A stretch of 64,000 bases of DNA from Fibrobacter sp. UWR3 (GCF_900143055.1 NZ_FRCW01000008.1:1-64000), one strand, 5' to 3'; shown: positions 17,839 to 27,234, counted from the first letter of the stretch. The notes: generated from the sequence alone by a model not told the origin. A program made the numbers and translations.

Positions 17839-20800
17839 CTATTTCACAATCACCATCGGGCTCGTTTCGCTCAGCAGGTAGTCCCATTCCTCGCGAATCT
17901 TGTTGTATTCGCTCGGGTCGGCGTACAGCGCGAACGTCGTCCAGTTGATGGAGGCTTGGGCCCCTGCGCTCACGCCCTTCTCGAAGCTTACATAGTCTGC
18001 GTCGCGGGCGAGTGCCTTCGGGCCGACAACGTTCACGCTCTTGCCGTCGGCAGCCTTCACGGTGAGGCTGTAGTGGAACTGCGTCTCGTGCGGCATGCGG
18101 ATGGGGTGGTAGCGCTTTGCGACCTTGGGCATCTTGAACAGGCTGCGCTCCCACACGTTGGGGAACCGCCCCTTCATTTCGCCGCCCTGCCCGAAGTATG
18201 CCTTGGACCCGTAGGTGGTCACGAGAACGAGAGGCTTGTTGAACTCGTCGAGGTTCTTGATTTCGACCTTCGAAATGTTCACGTCGGGCACGCCCTGCGC
18301 CATGAAGTCTTCCATGAGCTTTTCCTGCTCCTTGACTTCGCGTCCGTAGAACTTGTTGCGGATGGCGCTGGCGAACTTGCCTTCCAGCGTCACGGAATCG
18401 CGGAACTCGCAGGTGCCGTCGTTCCCGATAAAGAGCCTGTGGTCAATCGCAATCTTGTGTTCCTGGTTGTCTTCGAGAATTGGCGTCTGCGTCACGCGGC
18501 TGTTCTCGCCGTCGATAATGAGGGCCACCTTGCCTTCCATGTCGAGCGGCACGGGGCGGTCGTTGCCCGTCTTGTCGGTCGCGTCAATCCACATTTCGCT
18601 TATGCGGTCCTGCTTGGGCACGTAGAGAATCATGTGGTTGAACTGCTGGATGGTCGGCAGCTGCGAGAAGCCCTCTTCCGTGAGGTGGATTGCGGTGAGG
18701 TAGCTCTTGACGCCGATGGTCGCGAGCATTTCTTTAAGCAATAGAGCCATGTCCTTACAGTCGCCACGACGCTCCTTGAGCGTCACTTCGGCGGTTTGCG
18801 GGATAAGGCTGTGGCCGCCGAAGCGGATATCGCGGTAGCGGATATCGTGGCGCACGAAGTTCGCGATTGCCTTCACGGCCTCGTTCCCAATCTTGTTGCC
18901 CTTCACCTCGAATGCCTTCTCGCGCACGCTCACAGCCTGCTTGAACTGGTGCTTGATGAGGTTCTGGTAGTCTTCGCCGACCTCCTTCCACTGTTGCTTG
19001 CCGGTGAGCATCAGGCCTGCGCCAAAATCGCGGTACACGGGCATGTAGAGTTCCTTGCGCGTAACGACCGGGCTCTCGATTTTCCATTCGCGCCCGCCCT
19101 TGATGTTTTCGCGCTCGAGCGGTCCGTATTCCTCGGTGGTGAACGCGTTCGTGTCGGCGTACACGCGGAATATGGACTGGCCCACGGGAACGTCCTTGCT
19201 GCTCACGAAGTCGGTGTAGGGTATCATGCCCTTCGCCTCGATGGCGGTGCGGCTGAACTGCAGATAAATGAAGTCGCCCGGCGCGAGTTCCGAGAGCGGG
19301 AAGTGCGCCATCTGGCTTTCGTTCTTGCCGCCGATTTCGGTCGCGTAGGTGATGTAGGCACCGTTCAGGCTAGCCTTCTGCTTCAAGTTCCAGTTGCTGT
19401 CGTACACTTCGAGCGCGTTGAGGAATATGCGGTCGTAACCCGGCAGAAAATCGAAGGTGAACTCGCGGTAGATGGCCGCGCCGCGCACGTCGAGGATTTC
19501 CATGAGCATCTCCTCGCTCCTGCTCCACGGCTGGTTCTTTTCGGCCTTCAGGCATTCCTTGCGGTAGTGCACCACGGCGGGGAAGTCGCCCTCGACGGCT
19601 TCCTGCTTGGCTTTTGCGCTCAGCAGGCTCTTGATGTTCGCGGTACGTTCTTCCACCGGCGTGATGGGCTTCTGCAGCGTGCGGTTGTCGGCCTTCCCGA
19701 GGAACGCCTTGGTGGCGCTGAGGAAGCTCTTCGCGTCTTCGTTGTCGGGCTTGAGCGAGAGCGCCTTGGTGAGCGCCTTTTCGGCGTCGCGGTAATTGTG
19801 GCTGTAGAAGAGAATCTTCCCGTGCATGGTCCAGAGCTTGTAATCGTTTTTTTCTTTTTGAAGGGTCTCTTCGCTGATGGCGCGTGCTTCCTCGTAGCGG
19901 CCCAGGAACATGAGGGCGTCCATGAGGGTTTCGCCCAAATCCTTGCTCATCCCGAACCGGCCTCGTACCCCATATAATATTTCGACGGCTTCGGCGTACT
20001 GGTCCAGGCCCATGTAGGTCTTCGCGAGGTAAACGCCCAGGCGGCTGCTCGGCTGCGTGTCGTAGAGGCGCTGCACCACAACGAGCGACTGGTGGCGCTG
20101 TCCGAGTCCCCAGAGCGCGTCGGAGAGGTTGATGACGTATTCTGGATTGTTCGGCGTGAATTGGAGCGCCGCTTCCGCACATTCGCGGGCGTGGCTGTAG
20201 TCGAACAGGACCTCGTACATTTCTCCGAGAATCGAGAGGAGCTTGCCGTTCTTGCGTACGAGCGGCATCTGGCTTGTAAAGTAGGCGATGCCCGGGCCGT
20301 AGAGTTCCTTCATCTGGTAGATAAACCCGCAGTTCACGAGGTAGAGCGGTTCCTCGGGGTCCATCTTGTTCGCGCGCTCGAAGTAGCTGAGCGCCACGAG
20401 CGGCTGGTCTTCCACAAGGCGGAGGATACCCACCTGGTTCATCACGGCGGCATTGAACTTGTTCTGCTTCCTGGTGCTTTCGGCGTCGGTCGCCTGCGCG
20501 GGCTTGGCCCCCACGGAGAGCCCTTCGATGGCGTTGTCTATTGCCTTCGCGTATTTCTTCTGCGTCGCGCCCTGCGTCCAGGCCGCAATCAAGATTCCGC
20601 GTCCGTTCTCGTAGAAGAACCGTCCCTTGTAGGCGAAATCGAAATTCCCGACCATGTGGGTGAGCGTGAATTCCTGGGCGTAGCGGTCGCCGACTTTCGT
20701 ACGGCGTGCATCGAGCGTGCGGTTGTTCGGGTCCACGCCCAGGCGGGTGAGGAGCACCTTGAACATATCCTGCTGGTTAATCACGTCGGGCGGGAGGATG

Positions 20801-21696
20801 GCGCCATATACAAATAGCGAGACTTCCTCGGAATTGTCGGTGAGCACCAGGTCGGGGTCGTTGTTCTGCTTCGCGATGCCGTTCCAGAAGTGCCAAAGCG
20901 TGTCCTTCGTGCTCCAGGTGTAGCCGAGCGCTGCGGAAGTGTGGCTCTGGATGCGTTCCGGAGAGAGTTCCGGGCCCTGTTCCTCGGCGATTTCGTTGAG
21001 GGTGAATCCCTTGAAGAATTCCTTCCATTCCTCCTTGAGCATGTCCTTTGCGGGCACGTTGTCGGTTGCGGTAAGCGTGAGGGTATAGACGCTGCGTCCG
21101 TTGCCCGTGACCATGCCCACTGCCTCGTACGGGGTCTCGTAGCGCTTGCCCGCGATGTCGAAGAACGCGCCGGTCGTCCCGAACGCTTCTTCGGGATTGA
21201 GCTCGCTCAAGGTCGCCTTCTTGCCGCTAGATTCCAGGCTCTGCATTTCCATGCGGGCGCGGTCCATGAGGTTCATGGGCTCGCCTTCGTCGAGCGCTAC
21301 CTCGCGTAGCACCGCGCGCCTGCCCGAATTCGCGTTGTAGAACTCGTAGGGGGCTCCGTCCTCGCCGCCGATGACCGTCCAGTCGCCGCCCGGGAACTTG
21401 AAGCTGAAGCCCGCGTTGCCGATGGTGCCGTCCGGGTTGCGGACCGCGCTTGCTTTCGCGCCCGAGCCCGCCGAAGCTGCGCTCGAATTATCGTAGTCGT
21501 AATAGCTCTGCGCCGCGGTAGCGGGGGCGCCGCTCTCGTCGGCCTTCGGTTCCGGGTTGGTCAACGGGTCGCCGTTTCCGGCGCAAGAAACCAGGGATGC
21601 GAAAAGGAACAGCGCAAACAGGCCCGCACTCTGCTGTGCGGGGCGGCCGCGAAAAGCGGCCACACGGGTAAATCTTTTAGACGTTGGAATCATCAT
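17839..21696 (-). CDS. Giant lipoprotein with TPR repeats and transglutaminase-like domain
   Basis: 1,285 aa. Lipobox-type signal near residue 38 (LVSC), then a Ser/Ala-rich linker and a beta-rich domain (residues about 90-230), a second similar region (240-400), TPR-type helical repeats at about 410-700 (ALSYFERANKMDPEEPLYLVNCG, AEKALTKALSLKPDNEDA), a DUF3857-like beta domain (about 730-930) and a transglutaminase-like core with GDCKDMALLLKEML (Cys about 979), a His in FNHMIL (about 1018) and an Asp in WIDATD (about 1036). The catalytic triad is present. A DUF3857-like C-terminal extension follows. DUF3857/transglutaminase lipoproteins are common in Bacteroidetes-like envelopes; substrate unknown. 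Convergent with ribD. Confidence 0.8.
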   Translation of the reverse strand: MMIPTSKRFTRVAAFRGRPAQQSAGLFALFLFASLVSCAGNGDPLTNPEPKADESGAPATAAQSYYDYDNSSAASAGSGAKASAVRNPDGTIGNAGFSFKFPGGDWTVIGGEDGAPYEFYNANSGRRAVLREVALDEGEPMNLMDRARMEMQSLESSGKKATLSELNPEEAFGTTGAFFDIAGKRYETPYEAVGMVTGNGRSVYTLTLTATDNVPAKDMLKEEWKEFFKGFTLNEIAEEQGPELSPERIQSHTSAALGYTWSTKDTLWHFWNGIAKQNNDPDLVLTDNSEEVSLFVYGAILPPDVINQQDMFKVLLTRLGVDPNNRTLDARRTKVGDRYAQEFTLTHMVGNFDFAYKGRFFYENGRGILIAAWTQGATQKKYAKAIDNAIEGLSVGAKPAQATDAESTRKQNKFNAAVMNQVGILRLVEDQPLVALSYFERANKMDPEEPLYLVNCGFIYQMKELYGPGIAYFTSQMPLVRKNGKLLSILGEMYEVLFDYSHARECAEAALQFTPNNPEYVINLSDALWGLGQRHQSLVVVQRLYDTQPSSRLGVYLAKTYMGLDQYAEAVEILYGVRGRFGMSKDLGETLMDALMFLGRYEEARAISEETLQKEKNDYKLWTMHGKILFYSHNYRDAEKALTKALSLKPDNEDAKSFLSATKAFLGKADNRTLQKPITPVEERTANIKSLLSAKAKQEAVEGDFPAVVHYRKECLKAEKNQPWSRSEEMLMEILDVRGAAIYREFTFDFLPGYDRIFLNALEVYDSNWNLKQKASLNGAYITYATEIGGKNESQMAHFPLSELAPGDFIYLQFSRTAIEAKGMIPYTDFVSSKDVPVGQSIFRVYADTNAFTTEEYGPLERENIKGGREWKIESPVVTRKELYMPVYRDFGAGLMLTGKQQWKEVGEDYQNLIKHQFKQAVSVREKAFEVKGNKIGNEAVKAIANFVRHDIRYRDIRFGGHSLIPQTAEVTLKERRGDCKDMALLLKEMLATIGVKSYLTAIHLTEEGFSQLPTIQQFNHMILYVPKQDRISEMWIDATDKTGNDRPVPLDMEGKVALIIDGENSRVTQTPILEDNQEHKIAIDHRLFIGNDGTCEFRDSVTLEGKFASAIRNKFYGREVKEQEKLMEDFMAQGVPDVNISKVEIKNLDEFNKPLVLVTTYGSKAYFGQGGEMKGRFPNVWERSLFKMPKVAKRYHPIRMPHETQFHYSLTVKAADGKSVNVVGPKALARDADYVSFEKGVSAGAQASINWTTFALYADPSEYNKIREEWDYLLSETSPMVIVK

Positions 21697-21835
21697 GAGA
21701 GCAAAGATACAAAAACGAAATGCGCCCGCCCTGCTTTGCTTAGTCCCAAGTGGAATATGGCAATTGGTGTGTAAAAATAAATTAAAGTGTTTGCTAAATG
21801 AACAAGGTAAAACAGGTCGGGATATGCTGCACCTG

Positions 21836-21943
21836 TTCGTAATTGTGTTTTTCGTCTTGTGCCCAGGTGTGGTAAAAAAGCTTATCGCCCTTGGCCGTTA
21901 GCATCTGAGCCACAAGATTCTCGTAAACGTAGCCCAAAATAGT
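21836..21943 (-). pseudogene. Remnant of a DUF4143-type AAA ATPase gene
   Basis: On the minus strand the translation ILGYVYENLVAQMLTAKG, then DKLFYHTW and EKHNYE, matches the conserved region near the end of the AAA-ATPase/DUF4143 family, where an EIDFLL-type nuclease-like motif would follow. Here the match breaks off after NYE, there is no ATPase part and no start. It fills part of the gap between the TPR lipoprotein and the GAF-HlyD gene. Confidence 0.55.
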
Positions 21944-21996
21944 CTTTCCCCGCAAATTTTTTTTCCAGAAAATAGCCTTTCCCCGTAAATTTTTTA
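21938..21996. repeat. 33-bp tandem duplication
   Basis: AATAGTCTTTCCCCGCAAAT (from 21,938) and AATAGCCTTTCCCCGTAAAT (from 21,971) are 33 nt apart and differ at two positions, each followed by T residues. The second copy overlaps the stop codon of the GAF-HlyD gene. The rest of 21,697-21,993 holds only the DUF4143 remnant. Confidence 0.6.
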
Positions 21997-23433
21997 CCAC
22001 CAGAGCTTTATGCGCAGGTAGTCAATGGCCTGGTGCGAAAGGATCCACCAGAGCGTGTGCTTTTCGGCGAAAATCTTCGCGATGCCCGTCATGCCGGGGC
22101 GGAACCATGCGGGAGTGCCGTACACGAACTCGCCGCGCACGGCGAACGTGTTTTCCTGCTCCTTGACTTCGGCGGTGGGGCTTACGCGCTTGGTCTCGAA
22201 ACGGTAGACGTAGTCGGGACGGCTCTTGACGGCGAGCAGGCCCTGGTTCCCGATGGTCACGTTGCGGAGTTCCTGTTCGGGGACGTTTATTTCGACGTAG
22301 ATGTTCTCGATGGATGACATCTGGAACAGTTCGGAACCCTGCTTCACGGGGGCGCCGAGCCTTTTTTGCAGGTCGCCTTCGATGATGATGGCGCTGTCGA
22401 CGTTCACGACCACTGTCGCCATCGAGAGCTTGTAGCGCACGGTCTTGAGCTTTGCCTGGGTCTGGGCGAGGCGCGCCTGGTGTATGCGCATCTCCGCGAG
22501 CTCGTGTGCGGCCTGCGCCTTCTGGATTTCGCGGCGGCTGTCCTGTTCCTGGGCCATGAGGTCGGCCTCTTCGAGCCGAAGCTCCGTCTGGTTGAGGCGC
22601 AGCAGGGGCGAACCCCTGTATACCACGTCGCCCGGCTTTACGAATACGGTGTCGATGTAGCCGTCGAACGGGGCCGTGGTGTAGATAATCTTGTCGGTCT
22701 TGAGGATTGCCGGTGCGCTTATTTTGTACGGAAGCGGGAAGAGCGTCGCGAAAAGGATGAACGCGATGGCGATGAGCCCGAGCAGCTTTGCCCAGGTGTG
22801 CTCGATCCCGAAAACCTTGGAAAGCCCCTTGCGTATAGCCCTTGCCATGCGCAGGCCGAACCAGCTGCTTTTGGTGTAGAGTTCAAGGAGGCGTGCGCTG
22901 CAGAGTGTGGACGTCAGGTACACCTGTTCGCTGTCGAGGTCGCTGAACGGTCTGGAATTGCGTTCGCAGCAGATTACGCCCACGATGTCTTCGCCGTTCC
23001 GGATGGGGACCGTCAGGATGTATTTTGTGTGGTAGGCCGCGCTGTAGAGCTCGTGTTCGCGTATCGAGAGAACGTTGTTTTCGGGAGCGGGGTAGACTAC
23101 CGCGGCATCCTGCTCGTAGGCCTCTTCCATGATGCCTTCGAGGTCGCTCACCACCTGCATCTTCTTTTCGAAATGGTCGGTATGGCTGAGCGCCTTCAGT
23201 ACAACGTAATCGTGCTTGACCCAGCCGAGGCTCACGCGTTCGGCGCCGTACTTGTCGCAGAGCCCGCTCGCGAGCGCGAGGCTTGCCGTCTTGAACTTGT
23301 CGCAGGCGAGTACGGTCTGTGCCACGTCGAACACCTGGGTCATCTGGGAAATCTTCGCGTTGGAACTGTTCAGCGCGCCCTGCATTGCCTTGAGTATCTT
23401 GGCCGGGTCGATCTGTGGCGTCGTCTTATTCAT
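21994..23433 (-). CDS. GAF-HlyD fusion: membrane fusion protein with sensory N-terminus
   Basis: 479 aa. Residues about 35-190 are a GAF-like domain (VSLGWVKHDYVVLKALSH, ILTVPIRNGEDIVGVICCER), which would lie in the cytoplasm. One membrane helix follows (about 213-233, LLGLIAIAFILFATLFPL). The periplasmic part is a HlyD/AcrA adaptor: a split lipoyl motif (APFDGYIDTVFVKPGDVVYRGSPLL, then VVVNVDSAIIIEGDLQKRLGAPVKQGSELF), a short coiled-coil hairpin, and a beta-barrel with PGMTGIAKI. It is the last gene of a four-gene operon and overlaps the TolC-like gene by 8 nt. GAF-HlyD fusions are known next to M50-HlyD proteins in loci for very large surface proteins, as here. It could couple export to a cytoplasmic signal. 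Confidence 0.85.
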   Translation of the reverse strand: MNKTTPQIDPAKILKAMQGALNSSNAKISQMTQVFDVAQTVLACDKFKTASLALASGLCDKYGAERVSLGWVKHDYVVLKALSHTDHFEKKMQVVSDLEGIMEEAYEQDAAVVYPAPENNVLSIREHELYSAAYHTKYILTVPIRNGEDIVGVICCERNSRPFSDLDSEQVYLTSTLCSARLLELYTKSSWFGLRMARAIRKGLSKVFGIEHTWAKLLGLIAIAFILFATLFPLPYKISAPAILKTDKIIYTTAPFDGYIDTVFVKPGDVVYRGSPLLRLNQTELRLEEADLMAQEQDSRREIQKAQAAHELAEMRIHQARLAQTQAKLKTVRYKLSMATVVVNVDSAIIIEGDLQKRLGAPVKQGSELFQMSSIENIYVEINVPEQELRNVTIGNQGLLAVKSRPDYVYRFETKRVSPTAEVKEQENTFAVRGEFVYGTPAWFRPGMTGIAKIFAEKHTLWWILSHQAIDYLRIKLWW

Positions 23434-24967
23434 TCAGCAGTTCCTTGCGTAGGGTGGGGGTACCCTGGTTCCATGTCTCGAGTCCGTTTTCGCGGAGGAG
23501 CGCGCCTTTGGCGAGCAGGAGCTTGACGTCGACAAGGTGCATGTCGCGGATGTTCTCGAGGTGGCGCTGCTCGGCTTTGCGCAGGTCCTCTTCCATGTCG
23601 AAAATCACGTGGTAGTTGCTCTTGCCGAGTTCCATCTTCTTGAATTCTTCTTGCAGTTCGGTTTCGTGGTAGGTGACCGCGATCTGGCTGAGCCTCGTCT
23701 GTTCGCGGATTTCGGTCGCCCTTTTCTGCAGGTTGCGGAGCTCTTCGGCAAGCTTGTCCTGGATGAGCGCGAGCCTCACGCGGGCGGCACGCACGTTTAT
23801 CTTTTCGGCGGCGGCCTGGTGGCGTTCGCCCATGTTCGCGAACAGGGGTATGTCGATTTCGATTCCGCCCGAAAGTACGGTCTGCCTGTTTTCGGCATGC
23901 TTGAAGTCGCGCACGGCGCGCCTTGCGTCGCTGTCGCGGCTGCGGATGCCGAAGTTCCCGACAAGGTCGAGCGTGGGGAGCGCCCTGGTGCGGTGCTGCT
24001 TTAGGCCCTCTTCGCGCAGGTCAAGTTCCGCAAGCTGCTGCAGGTAGGCGGGGTGCATGCGGCACGAATCCGCGCTCGAATCGCCCGCTGCGGGCGTAAT
24101 GGGGCCTGCAGCGGTATCGTTGTCGTTCGGGGGCCTTATGGCGAGGGGGCGGGAGTCCTGCACGTACTTGCTCGATGAGAGCGTGAGCAAAAGTTCGAGC
24201 CTCGCCCTTCTCAGCTGGTCGATTGCCGAGAGCCTCGCGCTTTCGCGGTCGGAATATTCGGCGACGGCCTTCTGCTGGTCGAGCGCCGAAAGCATGCCCA
24301 GCTGCTGCCGCTTGCTTGCGTCTTCGGCGATTTGCTTTGCGACCTGGGCGGATTTCGTGGCGAACTGGAGCGTCTGTTCGGCGTAGTAGTAGTTCCAGTA
24401 GGCTTCGTAGAACTTGTCGAGGATTTCGCCGAGCGCGCTGCGGTATTTCTGGTAGGCGATTTCCTGTTGCAGGCGGGCCAGCCGCAGGTTGCTCGTGGGC
24501 GCGAAGTAGAGCAGACCGTCCTTGAGCAGGTGCTGGCGCAGTTCGCCGCCGAAATAGAGCTCGGAGGTGTATTCGCTGTGGGTGTATGTCGCCTGGTTGA
24601 ACCCGATGTTGTATTCGGTGGCGGTGGGGAGCTTGCCCTGCACGCCAATCTTGTATTCGTCGCGCGTCTCGGTAAACAGCGCGCTAGGCTTGTCGGCGCG
24701 TTCCTTGTTGATGCGCCCCACGAGGTGCGGCTCGAATTCGCCGTACGTGCCCTTTGTCATTTCGGCCTGGGCAATCCAGTTGTATTTCGCCTCCTGCACG
24801 TCGGCGTTATTTTCGACCAGCACCTTGAGCGCCTCGTCGAGTTCGAGCACCAGCGAATCCCCTGGAGTCGCCGTGCCTGCCGAATCGGCCTCCGCCGCGG
24901 GCGATTGTGCCGCCACGAGGGCAAGCGCGAGGGCGAACGGGGGCAGGTATGCGGCGTGCATGGGCAT
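23426..24967 (-). CDS. TolC-like outer-membrane efflux protein
   Basis: 513 aa from ATG 24,965-24,967; the frame extends further upstream only inside the HlyD gene. A signal peptide (AYLPPFALALALVAAQ) is followed by two related helical/strand halves, as in TolC: LELDEALKVLVENNADVQEAKYN opens the first and a YLQQLAELDLREEGLKQHRTRALPTLDLVG segment opens the second. It should form the trimeric outer-membrane channel. Start overlaps the HlyD stop (TAATG), and its own end overlaps the GAF-HlyD start, so all three are coupled. Confidence 0.9.
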   Translation of the reverse strand: MPMHAAYLPPFALALALVAAQSPAAEADSAGTATPGDSLVLELDEALKVLVENNADVQEAKYNWIAQAEMTKGTYGEFEPHLVGRINKERADKPSALFTETRDEYKIGVQGKLPTATEYNIGFNQATYTHSEYTSELYFGGELRQHLLKDGLLYFAPTSNLRLARLQQEIAYQKYRSALGEILDKFYEAYWNYYYAEQTLQFATKSAQVAKQIAEDASKRQQLGMLSALDQQKAVAEYSDRESARLSAIDQLRRARLELLLTLSSSKYVQDSRPLAIRPPNDNDTAAGPITPAAGDSSADSCRMHPAYLQQLAELDLREEGLKQHRTRALPTLDLVGNFGIRSRDSDARRAVRDFKHAENRQTVLSGGIEIDIPLFANMGERHQAAAEKINVRAARVRLALIQDKLAEELRNLQKRATEIREQTRLSQIAVTYHETELQEEFKKMELGKSNYHVIFDMEEDLRKAEQRHLENIRDMHLVDVKLLLAKGALLRENGLETWNQGTPTLRKELLNE

Positions 24968-25761
24968 TATTGCAGGATAATCTTGCCGGTGACGCCGGGT
25001 TCTACGGAGCGGTTGGAATTGTCGAAGATGACCTTGACCGTACGGAGCAGGCTCGCCTTGTCGACCACGGGCGAGATGTATTCGACGGTTCCCTTCTTGT
25101 TGCGGGCCTGCGACGAGCCGTCGAGCAGGAGCTTCACCGTCTGGCCCACCTTGAGCCTGCTCGCCTTGTTCGCGATGATGTAGGCGGTCATGCGGCAGGT
25201 GCGGACGTCGGCGATTTCGACGATGGGTTCTAGCGCCTCCACGCTTTCGCTCCGGTTCTTGGATATGGAGACGATTTCGCCGTCGAACGGGGCGATGAGA
25301 TACTGCTTTTGCAGTTGCGCGCGGGCCATGCGGTGTTCCAGCGAATCCTTGGACTTGCTCACCTTGGCGGCTTCCCATTCGGCCTTCGCCACGCGGTAGT
25401 TCATCTCGCGTTCCCAGAGCTGTTCGGCGCTCACGGAATTCGAAGTTTCGTAGAGCTTCTTGGTTACCGTCCAGTCTTTTTCGTAGGTCTCCATCTTGAC
25501 CCGTGCCGAAACGACGCTCGAGGTGTCTTCGGCGCTTATCTTTGTGATGCGGGCGCGGAGTTCCTCCTCCGTCTTGACCAGGTTCACGAGCGTGTCGCCC
25601 TTGTGCACGAATGCGCCTTCCTTGACCCAGATGCGGTCAATCTTGCCGGGGACGGTGAATCCGATTTTTGCCTGGTCGATGGGTTCGGTCACGCCGTCGA
25701 AACCGGCCGCGAGGGCCGAACCGATGGCGAATAGGGCGGTTGTCAAAAACAGCGGTTTCAT
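24967..25761 (-). CDS. HlyD/AcrA-type periplasmic adaptor
   Basis: 264 aa. A cleavable signal peptide (LFLTTALFAIGSALA) rather than a membrane anchor, then the first half of a lipoyl motif (TVPGKIDRIWVKEGAFVHKGDTLV), a coiled-coil hairpin of about 90 residues, the second lipoyl half (LIAPFDGEIVSISKNRSESV) and an adaptor barrel ending in PGVTGKIIL. It is short for the family. It presumably bridges the TolC-like channel and the inner-membrane proteins. The ATG follows the TAA of the upstream lipoprotein with no gap. Confidence 0.88.
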   Translation of the reverse strand: MKPLFLTTALFAIGSALAAGFDGVTEPIDQAKIGFTVPGKIDRIWVKEGAFVHKGDTLVNLVKTEEELRARITKISAEDTSSVVSARVKMETYEKDWTVTKKLYETSNSVSAEQLWEREMNYRVAKAEWEAAKVSKSKDSLEHRMARAQLQKQYLIAPFDGEIVSISKNRSESVEALEPIVEIADVRTCRMTAYIIANKASRLKVGQTVKLLLDGSSQARNKKGTVEYISPVVDKASLLRTVKVIFDNSNRSVEPGVTGKIILQ

Positions 25762-27234
25762 TTAGGTCGACGAGCTGCTCGAACTGGACGCTGTTGCGGC
25801 TGAACTTGACGACTCGGGCACCCCGCTGCTGGAGCTTGCCGTGGAATCAGCCACGCTGGAAGAAGACGGCGGGACTTCGAGTTCGGTCATGATGAGCAGG
25901 TGTTCGAGGTAAAGCCCGTTCTCCGCGTAGACGGTGACGTCCATGCCCACGGAATCGCCCGGTGTCCTCGCGTCGAGAATCTTCTCGCGCATCTGCACGA
26001 AAAGCGTATCCTTGCTTATCCAGGCGTCCGCCGTGGCGAAACTCCCGTTGCACGAGATGGTTCTCGATGCCTTCGCGATAAAGTGCCACTGCACGCGTTC
26101 CACGTTCTTGCTCAGTTTTTCGGAGAACTTGACCCACAGCGTGTCGTCGATGGAGAAACTGGACCTGTATTTCTCGTTTTGCGGCCAGGCGTTGCTCGTG
26201 ACCGCGTAGAGCCCGCGGTCGGTGGTGAACGCGGAGGCCCCGTCGAGCGTGATTTCGATGCGCTCGTTCTTCTTCTTGGTGTAGGCGACTATCGTCGTCG
26301 AGAACTCGGTGCTTGCGGGGAGAGGCCTGTCGTGCTTGAGGAACAGCGTGTCACCCTTGACCTGCGGCGTCAGGATGAAGGCCGAGTCGCCGGTCATGCT
26401 CACACCCAGGTTGTTTTCGGTAATCGCCTCGTTGAAAACGTAGTAGGGGACCGCGAGGGGCGATACGTTCTTGTAGCCCTTCTGGTCGGTATCCATGACG
26501 TTGCTCGCCTTGATGCGGAACGGGACAGTGATGGAAGTGTCTTGCGGCAGGTAGGCACGGCCGATGTCCTTGCTCGATTCGGCGGCGAGCCTCGGGAGCA
26601 CCGTGGCGGGCAGGGTGAAGCGCAGGCCGTTGTGGGTGTAGGGGGCGATGTTCAGCAGTAGCCCCGAATCGGCGGGGAGCCCCTCGAACTCGAACTTGCC
26701 CAGGGAATCCGTCTTAGTGCTGAAGGAATCCTCGTCGAGGTTGATGTAGGAAGTGTCGGCGTGGGTTATCCAGACCTTTGCCTTTTGGACGGGGAGGGCG
26801 GCGCCCGTCTGCGGGTCATGTATGTAGTATTCGCCCGTGATTCCCGCGTTCAGGGGGCTGAGGCGAATTATGTTGCTCACGCTCGCCACTATCCCGTGCA
26901 TCGATGAGGATTCGTTGGTGGAACCCACCGTGCGCACCTTGGGGGCGTAATGGAGCGTGTCCTTGCCTTTTACCTTTGTGTAGCTGAACGAAAAGCTTAT
27001 CGAGCCGTAGGGGAGCCTGTCGATGAAGAAGGCCCCGTCCTCGTCGGTGGTGGCCATCAGCGTTTTGCCGTCGGCAACCTGGTAGCTAATGGTGGCTCCC
27101 TCTAGCCCCTTGCCGTTGCTGGCGTCGAGCACGTAGCCTGAAAATTCCCACTTGGAATAGTCGTCGCTTTCGGAATCCGTGACCGAGCATGCGGCCAGGA
27201 AAAGCGCAAAAAGAAGGGTGACTAGTTTGTTCAT
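25762..27234 (-). CDS. Lipoprotein with carboxypeptidase-regulatory-like domains and poly-Ser tail
   Basis: 490 aa. Lipobox LAAC at Cys16. Residues about 28-100 are a carboxypeptidase-regulatory-like/Cna-B-like domain (FSGYVLDASNGKGLEGATISY, TDEDGAFFIDRLPYGSISFSF); a second (about 130-215, AKVWITHAD, TDSLGKFEFEGLPADSG) follows. The middle and C-terminal parts are beta-rich with Ig-like strands, and the last 30 residues are Ser-rich. First gene of the operon with HlyD, TolC and GAF-HlyD, with zero spacing to HlyD. A role as a surface-retained partner of the secretion system is inference from context. Confidence 0.75.
   Translation of the reverse strand: MNKLVTLLFALFLAACSVTDSESDDYSKWEFSGYVLDASNGKGLEGATISYQVADGKTLMATTDEDGAFFIDRLPYGSISFSFSYTKVKGKDTLHYAPKVRTVGSTNESSSMHGIVASVSNIIRLSPLNAGITGEYYIHDPQTGAALPVQKAKVWITHADTSYINLDEDSFSTKTDSLGKFEFEGLPADSGLLLNIAPYTHNGLRFTLPATVLPRLAAESSKDIGRAYLPQDTSITVPFRIKASNVMDTDQKGYKNVSPLAVPYYVFNEAITENNLGVSMTGDSAFILTPQVKGDTLFLKHDRPLPASTEFSTTIVAYTKKKNERIEITLDGASAFTTDRGLYAVTSNAWPQNEKYRSSFSIDDTLWVKFSEKLSKNVERVQWHFIAKASRTISCNGSFATADAWISKDTLFVQMREKILDARTPGDSVGMDVTVYAENGLYLEHLLIMTELEVPPSSSSVADSTASSSSGVPESSSSAATASSSSSSST

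Noticed and set aside
21557-21901. Plus-strand open frame of 114 codons over the lipoprotein start
   Set aside because: Overlaps the signal-peptide coding region of the TPR lipoprotein on the other strand, has no ribosome site and no domain.
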